This document shows, in pieces, positions 26,901 through 33,953 of a DNA stretch of 33,953 bases; position 1 is the first letter of the stretch; every line of letters begins with the position of its first letter. The notes beneath the pieces are model-generated. The model saw only the letters and a list, made by a program, of their open reading frames with translations. It was not told the DNA's origin and made no database searches. Origin of the DNA: Planctomycetota bacterium (GTDB lineage: Bacteria > Planctomycetota > MHYJ01 > WSZJ01); NCBI GenBank assembly GCA_009773755.1, contig WSZJ01000028.1, positions 1-33,953 of the forward strand, given 5' to 3'. The translations under genes and the position numbers were made by a program.

Positions 26901-29444
26901 CTATGACTTTGCCGCTTCAACCGCGGAGTCCCGAACAAGTTCCTTTACCCGCTGTTTCAGGTCGTCCAGGTCGAACGGCTTCGTAACGCACGGCGTCCGG
27001 AACTCCTCGAGAAACTCCCGGCCTTCGTCCCCGTGAGTGTCGCCGGTGATGACCAGAAATTTCCTGGCGAGCGCCGGTCGATGGGCACGCAGCCAGGCGT
27101 AGACTTCGCGGCCAGGGAGGTCCCGGAGGCGAAGGTCGCAGAGAATGGCGTCGAAATCGCGGGTGGCCAGGAGCTCGAGCGCGCGGACACCGCCCTCACA
27201 AGCCTCGACTTCGTTGTCGTCCCGCAGGGCATGAGTCACGAGGACGCGGATGGAGTCCTCGTCGTCGACGACCAGCACGCGCGGCCTGGCGTCGGAGCGC
27301 ATCGCGTGCAGCGGCGGCGCGGTCGTGCCCCGCGCAGGAGTGGGGACCGCTTCGGAGAAGGGCAGTGAAATGGTGAATCGCGCGCCGCCTTCGGATCGGT
27401 TTTCGGCAGCGATGAAACCGCCGTGCGCGCGAACGCAGGAAACAGCGACGGAGAGACCGAGGCCCGTGCCGGAGCCGGGGGGCTTTGTCGTGAAGAACGG
27501 GTCGAAGATGCGGCGCAGGTTCTCCTGCGGAATACCGGGTCCTTCGTCCTCGAAGACGAATTGGGTCGCAGGCCCGGGTTCGCCTCGCGGCCGCGGAGGA
27601 TCGCTTCCGCTTCCGGGCCTCAAGGCGCCTTCGGGCACGAGCCGGGACCGGATGATGAGTTTTCCAGGCCGGCCGGCCCCGCGTGGCGGGGCGGCGGCCA
27701 TCGCCTGAATGGCGTTGTCGGCGATGTTGAAGAACGCGCGCTGCATCAGGGAAGCGTTGGCCGGGAAGAGCGGCAGTTCCGGCGCCAGATCCCAGATCAC
27801 GTCGATCCCGTCGGACGCGCGCGCTGCGTCGAGCTGAAGGACCGCTTCGCGCGCGACGGCGTTCAGGTCGGTCGGCTGGCGGGCTCCGGCGAGCTCGTGA
27901 GTGGAGTCGAGCAGGGAGCCGACGACTTCCCGCGCGGCGCGTGCGGCCCGCTCGACGCGTTCGACCTGGGCGCGCTGCTCGGGAGTCAGGGGTCCGCGGC
28001 CGAGCACCTGGGCGAATCCGAGGATCGGGGCGAGGAGGTTGTTGAGTTCGTGGCAGATGCCGCTGGCCATTCCGCCGAGGGCCGCGAGTTTCTGAGTTTC
28101 CGCAAGGGCGCGCTGTGATTGCTCGCGATCGCGGACCATCTGCCGAAGCGTGTCTGAAAGCGTGCCGATCTCGTCGGTGCCGCCCGGGCCGATCAGGGTT
28201 TCAGGGTGCCCGGCGCCGATGGCGCGGGCGGCATCGGCGAGGCCCAGGAGCGGACGCGTGACGACGCGTGTGAGGAAAAGGCCGAAGAGGACGCAGGAGA
28301 CGAGAAGGAAGCCGACGAAAATGAGGAGTGTGAAGAGGTAACGGTTATGCAGGGCCTCCTGGGTGGTTCGCATGGCCTGTGCCGGCGCGATGAAGGAGGC
28401 CGGATCGGCGACGGCGCCGAGGATCCAGCCGGTGGACTCGAGGCGACGGTGTGCGAGGACGCGTTTCTGGCCGCCGATGCGGATCTGCCGGAGTCCCTCA
28501 GACCGTCCCGGCATGCCCAGGCAGGCGTTCCTCAATTCCAGGTCCGCGATTTCGCCGACCTTCCAGCCCATGGTCGCTTCGAGCGTGTTTCCCGGCGCGC
28601 TCACGCCGAAGTCGCGGTACCCCTCGGGGGTGAGGAGAAGCACGCCTCCGGCGCTGTCGAGGAGGAACGCGTATTTCCATGCTCCGCCCGCGGCCGCGAT
28701 TTCCGCGCGGAAGTCATGGGTGTTGATGTCGATCCCGATGATTCCCTGGAATTCGTCCGCCCGGCCGATCGGCGCGAGACAGGAAATCATCACGCCCTGT
28801 CCGACCGGGTCGTTGTAGACCTCGGTCCAGACGACGCCGCCCTCCGGGTTGTTCGCCGGCGTCGCGGGCTCATAGAAAATGCCGCTTCGCGGGTCCCAGG
28901 TGGCTTCCATCTCGGTGACCGCCGAGGGAGGAACCAGGATCGCCGCACCGGATTTGTGAATGACGTACCACTGCGTCATTCCCTCGGCGCGCGGTTCTGC
29001 AAGGAGAATGGATTCGACGTGAGAAAGCACGGCGAGGTCGCGCTTCGCCTGAACGGCATCGGCGACGCGCGGAATCCAGACGCCTGAAGGATCGCCGGGA
29101 GCCGTCAACCAACCGCTCGCGCCTTCCTTCACCCGGCCCGGGCCCCACCGGTTCGAACGCTCGAACAACTCCCGTGATCGGAAAAGCTGTTCGGACTGGG
29201 AGGCCATTGCCTGTGCCCGCCGCTCGATGGCGCCCAGCGTGCGGCCCTGGAGGCGCGCCAGCTCCCGGAGGGAGGCGAGCATTTCGGCCTCGGAGCGTGC
29301 CGTGAGGGATTTCTCGTACTCCGCAAGCGAACTGTCCGCGAGCTGTCCGGATCCTGCCACGCTGACGGCGGAGAGGACCGCGATCGGCGCCAGGACGAGG
29401 GCGACGAAGAAGGCGATGAAGCGAGCGCGTATGCTTTGGAACAT
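26901..29444 (-). CDS. Hybrid sensor histidine kinase with dCache-like sensor, HAMP, HisKA/HATPase and receiver domain
   Basis: An 847-residue membrane kinase; the N-terminus MFQSIRARFIAFFVAL begins the first membrane segment (about 9-28). Residues about 35-360 are an extracytoplasmic double-Cache-like sensor (FQGIIGIDINTHDF, AFLLDSAGGVLLLTPEG), the second membrane segment is about 370-392, then HAMP (393-445). HisKA has phospho-acceptor H465 in GICHELNN; the ATPase has N573/N577 (FFNIADNAIQAM), D633-x-G-x-G box, FDPFFTTKPPG and GTGLGLS (659-665). A C-terminal receiver starts at about 721, with D727/D728, phospho-acceptor D770 (LCDLRLRD), T800 (VITGD) and K822 (TKPFD). All catalytic residues are intact. 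Without an output domain it must act through an unseen partner. It is downstream of the Cys-rich small gene and the giant kinase on the same strand. Confidence 0.93.
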   Translation of the reverse strand: MFQSIRARFIAFFVALVLAPIAVLSAVSVAGSGQLADSSLAEYEKSLTARSEAEMLASLRELARLQGRTLGAIERRAQAMASQSEQLFRSRELFERSNRWGPGRVKEGASGWLTAPGDPSGVWIPRVADAVQAKRDLAVLSHVESILLAEPRAEGMTQWYVIHKSGAAILVPPSAVTEMEATWDPRSGIFYEPATPANNPEGGVVWTEVYNDPVGQGVMISCLAPIGRADEFQGIIGIDINTHDFRAEIAAAGGAWKYAFLLDSAGGVLLLTPEGYRDFGVSAPGNTLEATMGWKVGEIADLELRNACLGMPGRSEGLRQIRIGGQKRVLAHRRLESTGWILGAVADPASFIAPAQAMRTTQEALHNRYLFTLLIFVGFLLVSCVLFGLFLTRVVTRPLLGLADAARAIGAGHPETLIGPGGTDEIGTLSDTLRQMVRDREQSQRALAETQKLAALGGMASGICHELNNLLAPILGFAQVLGRGPLTPEQRAQVERVERAARAAREVVGSLLDSTHELAGARQPTDLNAVAREAVLQLDAARASDGIDVIWDLAPELPLFPANASLMQRAFFNIADNAIQAMAAAPPRGAGRPGKLIIRSRLVPEGALRPGSGSDPPRPRGEPGPATQFVFEDEGPGIPQENLRRIFDPFFTTKPPGSGTGLGLSVAVSCVRAHGGFIAAENRSEGGARFTISLPFSEAVPTPARGTTAPPLHAMRSDARPRVLVVDDEDSIRVLVTHALRDDNEVEACEGGVRALELLATRDFDAILCDLRLRDLPGREVYAWLRAHRPALARKFLVITGDTHGDEGREFLEEFRTPCVTKPFDLDDLKQRVKELVRDSAVEAAKS

Positions 29445-29490
29445 GGCCCCGTGAAATTGGGTTGAAGTGGCGGCCCGCCCGGGGCGATTG

Positions 29491-29519
29491 CGCCGGGGCG
29501 GCGTGCGGCCGCCCCGGCG
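29491..29519 (-). other. 12-bp stem-loop between small helical gene and histidine kinase
   Basis: CGCCGGGGCGGC (29491-29502) and GCCGCCCCGGCG (29508-29519), loop GTGCG, a perfect 12-bp GC stem. No U-run follows on the minus strand, so it may stabilise mRNA or partially attenuate the kinase gene. Confidence 0.6.
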
Positions 29520-29531
29520 AAACGAAGTCTA

Positions 29532-29816
29532 TCAGGGAATGCTGACCAGCATCAGGCACATGCGGAGCTGGGCGTCAGCGGCCTGCAGCTGGCCGTTTCG
29601 CATCAGGATCGCCTGGTCGAGGCAGTTCTGCAGCGCGATCATGGCCTGCTGAATGCAGGCGACCTCATCGGCGGGAAGCAGCGTTCCGCACTGGTCGATC
29701 TGGGCCTTTGCCGTGGCCTTGCAGGCGTCGACGGCGTCGCCGAACGCCTGCTTGGCCGCACGGATAGCCTGGATGTAACTGCTGAGGCACCCCCGGATGT
29801 CGCTGAACGTCGCCAT
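29532..29816 (-). CDS. Small helical protein with six cysteines on an 11-residue grid
   Basis: A 94-residue protein; ATG 29816 has GGGAGG six bases before it and begins 12 bases after the end of the giant kinase gene, so it is likely translated from the same mRNA. No signal peptide or membrane segment is visible. Cysteines are at 10, 32, 43, 54, 65 and 87: each is 10 modulo 11, and the sums of pairs 10+87, 32+65 and 43+54 are all 97. Between them residues are Ala, Gln, Leu and charged side chains (DAVDACKATAKAQIDQC), typical of alpha helix, with a break at residues about 44-50 (GTLLPAD). The pattern predicts an antiparallel helical hairpin with three cysteine pairs. No family is recognised; C-x9-C CHCH proteins are the nearest concept but differ in spacing. 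Confidence 0.8.
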   Translation of the reverse strand: MATFSDIRGCLSSYIQAIRAAKQAFGDAVDACKATAKAQIDQCGTLLPADEVACIQQAMIALQNCLDQAILMRNGQLQAADAQLRMCLMLVSIP

Positions 29817-29828
29817 GCATCCCTCCCT

Positions 29829-32800
29829 TCAATGAGAGCGGTTGTGGCGGCCGTCGAACGACGGGCCATTGCCGCCCTGCCAGAGTTCCTCGCAGCTCTT
29901 CAGATCCGCCGACAAGACAGTCAGGATCCCGTCCGATCCTGCCGCCACAAGGTGCGAATCGCCGAGATTCGCGACCGAGAGCGCTCCCCGTCCGGATCGA
30001 AGCACCCAGAGCCGCCGCCCTTTGCCCGAAATCCCGTCGACCGTGCCGTTCGAACTTCCGACGATGATGCCTTCGCCTTCTGCACCGTCCATCTTCAGGC
30101 AACGCATGGAGGAAGCGTTTTCAGGCTGCGCGAGTGTCCAGAGCGCTTCACTCCCTCCGGGAGCCCAGGCCGAGATCTCACCGCCTTCCATGCCGACGGC
30201 GACGACGCCATCCTGGAATTCAGCCGCCGCGAGCGCATTTCGGGGGAGGGCTACGCGAGCGACGTTCCCGTGATCGAGAAACCAGACGATCTCGTTTCTC
30301 GAGACGAGAACCGGATGCACTCCTTCGAGAACAGGGATGGAGGACGGCCTGAACGCTCCTTCGACGGACCACGCACGCTCCGCGTTTCTGCGGTCGAGCG
30401 CCGAAGCGCCGAACTGGTCGACCTGCAGCAGGAGGTCGTTTCTCATCAGTCCGCACAGGACCATTGCTCCCGGACACGGCGCCTCCCACCCGACGGAAGC
30501 GGATCTGGTAAACCAGGCCAGGACCCGTTTGCCTGCCACATCTACACCCGCGAAATCCGTGATCCCATCGCCGTCGACGTCGCCGAGGAACCGGACCTCC
30601 CTCAGCTCGGGACACCCCTCTTGCGTCCCCGCCGCGCCGCCGACACGGCCGACAAAGACCGTCGCGCCGATGCGCTCGGCGGCGAACCGCCTCCGGTCGC
30701 CGTGGTCGACGGCAAGGCCCAGGATCGCGCCTTCCGAGGCGAAGCGGGTCACGAGACTTCCGTCACGCCCCGACCGCACTACGAGCGAGCGGTGCCCTTC
30801 GACCACGGCAACGTCCCCTCCCGTGCCGCTTCCGGCCTCGATTGCCGCAGGGAGCGTGAGCGCGGCCGAGTGGGTCGTCCATCGAGTACGCGGCGATCCA
30901 CCGTCGAGTGCGGCGGGTGAACCGTCGGGCAGAATAAGGACCACGTCCGGGAATCCGTCGCCGGTGACGTCCGCGAGGGAAACGGAAACTCCCAGGGCGC
31001 CGCCGACGGGCTGCGACCAGCGCTCGGCGCCGCGCGCGTCGAGCGCCCGCAGCCGTCCGTCACCGCCGCACGCGAGGATCTCGGGCCGATGGTCACCGTC
31101 GAGATCGGCGATGGAGACCCCCGCGATCAGACCCTCCGCCGTCATCGCGCGCCAGCGCTCCTGCCCCGTTTTTCCTTCCAGGACGACCACCTCCCCCGCG
31201 CTGGTTGCCAGGATCGCTTCCGGAGCGCCGTCGCCATCCAGATCCGCCACGGCAGGCCGGAACGCCAGTCGAGAATTGCGCTTGTGCGTCCAGATCTCCT
31301 TTCCGTCCAGGCGAAGCGCGCGGACCGTCTGCGTTCCCGCCGTGCAAAGGAGATCGTCCTGGCCGTCGCCGTCGAAGTCTCCGGCTGCCAGCGGACGTGC
31401 TTCCCGCGCCCCGCACTGCTTCCCCAACTTGACCCGGACCTCCAGCGAACTCGGCTCCGCAAGCAGGACCTCGCCGTCGATGAGGGCGATGGCGAACGCC
31501 GGGCCGGAAGAGCCTTTCACGGGGACGCAACCTGCGATATCCACCAGGAAATCTGCGGCTGCCAGGCGGTGTCCGTCCTCCGCAGAGCGAAGCGAGAGGC
31601 GGTACCTGGGCGCGGAAATATCCCGGTCGCCCGTCCGCATTTCCCGGACCAGGAGCGGTCCGCCCTCGAGCATCGTCGACCAGATTTCGGGGCGGCCAAG
31701 GTCCCCGATTCCTGCTTCCCACATCGTTTTCCCCGTCCGTCCGTCCAGTCGCGCCAGCTTGTCCTTCCCGACGATCAGGTCGACACTTCCCGTCGCAGGA
31801 ATCGCGGCCCAGGCCCGCGGCGATACGACACCGTCCCGAGCCCAGATGAGCCGCCCCGTCGGGCCTTCGCGCACTTCAATCCGCCCGTTGCCGGACGCAA
31901 ATGCCGCGTCGATGATTCCGTCGCCGTCAAAGTCCGCAACAATCGGCGGTACGACCGGACTCATCCGGGGCTCGCTCCTCCAGAGCTCTCGAGGGACAAG
32001 GTGCGCGGCGACCGGAGTCGACTCGCCGAATCTCACTTCGACTTCGCGTTCGACAGGAAACCAACCGTCTTTCTCGAATCGCGCGATCCACCGTCCTGCA
32101 GGCGCTTCCGCCGCACTGCCCGAAGGAAACTGCGCGGCCTGCGCCCGGCCTCCCGGATGGAGCAGGCGCACCGTGATTCCCTCCAGTCCGGTTTCCACGG
32201 CCAGCACGCCGACATTCTTCCGCAGCGCAATCGTGAACGCGACCAGCTCGTGCCCGCCGGGGACGGGAATCTCCATCTCCGTCTCGACATACCCCTCCAT
32301 CAGGACTCTGACACGGCGCCGCCCCATCGCCACCTCGCGCACCACGGTCGCCTTCCCCGCAGCCTCCCCGTCGATCCAGACCTCCGCGCCCGGCGGCTCG
32401 GTCGCCACGCTCAGCGTCCCGGAGAGACTGAACATGTTGAAGGTGTGCTTCGCCTCGCTTCCCGCCGGTACCCGCACCTCGTGCCGCTCGGGACGGTGTC
32501 CCGCGAGTCTCAGCTCCACCGAGTGTCCTCCCGAAGAGACCGCAAGGGCGGACATCGGCGTGATGCCCGCCACGCGGCCGTCTATGACGACCTCCGCTCC
32601 GTTCGGGTTCGTCGCGATCGAAAGCGTCCCCGGGCGCACTGCGAGCCAGACCGCAATGCCCGCGACGACGAGAAGCGCTCCGCTGGCGGCAACGACCTCC
32701 GTCCTGTGCCTCGCAAGCCACTTTCCCATCAGCGACCACGCCGTATCCCGCCACGCCTGCCCCCGCCTGCCCTCGGCGAAAGACTGCAGGTCTTCCACGA

Positions 32801-33923
32801 CCTCCGCCGCGCCGGCGTAACGGTCGCCGGGCCGCTTCGACATCGCCTTCGCGCCGATCGAGGACAGCTCGCGGGGGACGCCGTCTCCCCATGGCGCGAC
32901 CCGTGCTTCTTTAACGGAGTCCAGAAGCGTCTCGAGCGAGCGGCCGTCGAAGGCATGGCGCAGAGTCACGAGCTCGAACAGGATCGCGCCGAGCGCGAAG
33001 ACGTCCGAGCGCCCGTCGACCTCGCTTGTCGCGCCGCGAGCCTGCTCCGGCGACATGTAGTGCGGCGTCCCGGCGAGCGCGCCGTCCATCGTGCGCTCGG
33101 AGTCTCCCGTGCTGCGAGCCGTCCGCACCGTCGTGTCGCCGCTCGTGCCGGAAGGGCCTCCCACGATTTTCGCGAGTCCCCAGTCCATGACGAAGACCTC
33201 GCCGAACGGTCCGACCATGATGTTGTCAGGCTTGAGGTCGCGGTGCACAACGCCTCGCGAGTGGCCGAAACCGACGGCGTAGCAGATCTGCTCGAAGATC
33301 TGCAATCGGCGAGTCAGCGGAAACTTCCGCGTCGTCTCCTCGTGTCCCTCGCCCAGCCTGATGAGGATGTCGCGAAGCGAGGAGCCCTCCACTTCGCGCA
33401 TCGTGAAGAACAGCCGTCCGTGCGAGTCCAGCCCGACGTCGTGAATGGGCACGATGTTCGGGTGCTGAAGCTGCGCCGTCGCCTGCGCTTCCTCCAGGAA
33501 TTTCAGCAGCGCCGCTTCATCGAAGTCCTCGCGCCGCAGCAATTTCATGGCGACGGTTCGCTGGAGGAAGCGGTCGTACGCGCGGATGACGCGACCCATG
33601 CCGCCTTCGCCGAGGGTTTCGCGGAGCTCGTAGCGCTCACCGCCGGGGAAGAGGGCGCCGCGTCCGGCGGCGGCGCCACGCGAGGGCGAGAGCGTGGCGG
33701 TATCCGCCGGCGGGGCGACGGTGGCGGCGCGCGCCGTGAGAACATGTTCCAGGTCTGCGAGCTGCGCGGTCGAGATCCGCCCCGTCCGGACGAGGTATTG
33801 CCCGAAGGTGACCGGCGGCCGTTCCTCGTCGAAGCGCGCCGAGTCGATCGCAAGGAGGTCGGGATCGAGGAGGCGCTGTTGGACGGCGAGCTTGCCGAGA
33901 TCGCGATCGCGGTCGGTTGGCAT
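29829..33923 (-). CDS. Giant membrane Ser/Thr protein kinase with PEGA domains and FG-GAP-type repeats
   Basis: A 1364-residue protein. Residues 1-65 resemble the MshEN-type N-terminal module (FGQYLVRTGRISTAQLADLE). The kinase domain (about 97-385) has the Gly loop GEGGMGRV, catalytic K127 (VAMK), catalytic loop H227-R-D229-L-K-P-D-N234, metal-binding D247 as D-W-G instead of D-F-G (frequent in planctomycete kinases) and GTPHYMSPEQA in the activation segment. One membrane helix (about 408-429) follows. Outside lie two PEGA domains (about 431-500 and 501-570; 'GTLSIATNPNGAEVVIDG', 'GTLSVATEPPGAEVWIDG') and a further PEGA-like segment. The remaining ~700 residues form FG-GAP/VCBS or PQQ-like propeller repeats with Ca-binding D-x-D-G-D-G-x-x-D loops (VADFDGDGIID, AGDFDGDGQDD, VADLDGDGAPE, IADLDGDHRPE, LGDVDGDGITD). 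It probably senses an extracellular ligand or cell-wall state. Confidence 0.93.
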   Translation of the reverse strand: MPTDRDRDLGKLAVQQRLLDPDLLAIDSARFDEERPPVTFGQYLVRTGRISTAQLADLEHVLTARAATVAPPADTATLSPSRGAAAGRGALFPGGERYELRETLGEGGMGRVIRAYDRFLQRTVAMKLLRREDFDEAALLKFLEEAQATAQLQHPNIVPIHDVGLDSHGRLFFTMREVEGSSLRDILIRLGEGHEETTRKFPLTRRLQIFEQICYAVGFGHSRGVVHRDLKPDNIMVGPFGEVFVMDWGLAKIVGGPSGTSGDTTVRTARSTGDSERTMDGALAGTPHYMSPEQARGATSEVDGRSDVFALGAILFELVTLRHAFDGRSLETLLDSVKEARVAPWGDGVPRELSSIGAKAMSKRPGDRYAGAAEVVEDLQSFAEGRRGQAWRDTAWSLMGKWLARHRTEVVAASGALLVVAGIAVWLAVRPGTLSIATNPNGAEVVIDGRVAGITPMSALAVSSGGHSVELRLAGHRPERHEVRVPAGSEAKHTFNMFSLSGTLSVATEPPGAEVWIDGEAAGKATVVREVAMGRRRVRVLMEGYVETEMEIPVPGGHELVAFTIALRKNVGVLAVETGLEGITVRLLHPGGRAQAAQFPSGSAAEAPAGRWIARFEKDGWFPVEREVEVRFGESTPVAAHLVPRELWRSEPRMSPVVPPIVADFDGDGIIDAAFASGNGRIEVREGPTGRLIWARDGVVSPRAWAAIPATGSVDLIVGKDKLARLDGRTGKTMWEAGIGDLGRPEIWSTMLEGGPLLVREMRTGDRDISAPRYRLSLRSAEDGHRLAAADFLVDIAGCVPVKGSSGPAFAIALIDGEVLLAEPSSLEVRVKLGKQCGAREARPLAAGDFDGDGQDDLLCTAGTQTVRALRLDGKEIWTHKRNSRLAFRPAVADLDGDGAPEAILATSAGEVVVLEGKTGQERWRAMTAEGLIAGVSIADLDGDHRPEILACGGDGRLRALDARGAERWSQPVGGALGVSVSLADVTGDGFPDVVLILPDGSPAALDGGSPRTRWTTHSAALTLPAAIEAGSGTGGDVAVVEGHRSLVVRSGRDGSLVTRFASEGAILGLAVDHGDRRRFAAERIGATVFVGRVGGAAGTQEGCPELREVRFLGDVDGDGITDFAGVDVAGKRVLAWFTRSASVGWEAPCPGAMVLCGLMRNDLLLQVDQFGASALDRRNAERAWSVEGAFRPSSIPVLEGVHPVLVSRNEIVWFLDHGNVARVALPRNALAAAEFQDGVVAVGMEGGEISAWAPGGSEALWTLAQPENASSMRCLKMDGAEGEGIIVGSSNGTVDGISGKGRRLWVLRSGRGALSVANLGDSHLVAAGSDGILTVLSADLKSCEELWQGGNGPSFDGRHNRSH

Positions 33924-33933
33924 TGCGCCGGGG

Positions 33934-33939
33934 AGTATA
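33934..33939 (-). promoter_or_regulatory. Possible -10 element of the giant kinase gene
   Basis: On the minus strand TATACT lies 10 bases before the ATG at 33923 with no Shine-Dalgarno sequence in between, so the message would be leaderless or nearly so. The -35 position falls outside the window. Confidence 0.4.
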
Positions 33940-33953
33940 GCGAGGTGTTCGAG

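Noticed and set aside
1..33953. CRISPR array, tRNA or rRNA genes, prophage, integrase or transposase genes
   Set aside because: No regular direct-repeat array, no cloverleaf or rRNA segments and no integrase or transposase motifs were seen on either strand.

Overview
The window is GC-rich bacterial chromosome (about 65% G+C by eye) from a Gram-negative organism. It carries Kdo and heptose genes for an LPS core, many exported proteins and lipoproteins, and a very large Ser/Thr kinase with PEGA and FG-GAP-type repeats. The kinase style (DWG instead of DFG), an ThiE with an extra N-terminal domain, and paralogous anchored proteins ending in a 'D-P-F...DG..DGG' type motif point to Planctomycetota or a related PVC lineage. 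That assignment is an inference; no rRNA or other marker gene is present.

Layout. 1-2564: two tandem membrane-anchored paralogues, the first cut by the window edge. 2572-6505: a class A beta-lactamase-fold serine hydrolase, a PHB-depolymerase/feruloyl-esterase-like lipoprotein, a Tat-exported Rieske protein and thiE. 6724-9047: three tandem exported proteins with secretin-N0/STN-like domains. 9267-12473: two Gly-rich exported paralogues and a lipoprotein, separated by textbook terminators. 12517-14107: tatD and an unknown gene. 14230-14500: an inverted-repeat element holding the remnant of a four-helix-bundle (IVP-like) gene. 14641-15201: a probable selenoprotein. 15330-20422 (minus): a five-gene LPS-core operon. 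20521-25844 (plus): a GT9 glycosyltransferase with a long proline-rich N-terminus, kdsB, pyrG and a DUF1844 gene. 25990-26796: a PD40/TolB-like lipoprotein. 26901-33923 (minus): a hybrid histidine kinase, a small cysteine-patterned helical protein and the giant Ser/Thr kinase.

How the genes work together. PyrG makes CTP. KdsB uses CTP to activate Kdo. The two GT9 enzymes, a GT2 and a GT4 extend the core, and two kinase-like proteins (three kinase domains) may phosphorylate it. All four junctions of the minus-strand operon are 4-nt stop/start overlaps, and a good sigma70 promoter lies just upstream.

The best candidate for something new is at 14641-15201. A single signal-peptide-bearing reading frame contains two in-frame TGA codons (14746 and 14758) exactly where a heavy-metal-associated (HMA) fold carries its metal-binding cysteines, and SECIS-like hairpins follow. 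I read it as an exported HMA-like protein with a Sec-x3-Sec motif. The second is the 94-residue protein at 29532-29816: all six cysteines fall on an exact 11-residue grid that is mirror-symmetric about the centre, which predicts a helical hairpin stapled by three disulfides. Intergenic DNA holds several families of short A/G-rich words in inverted orientation.
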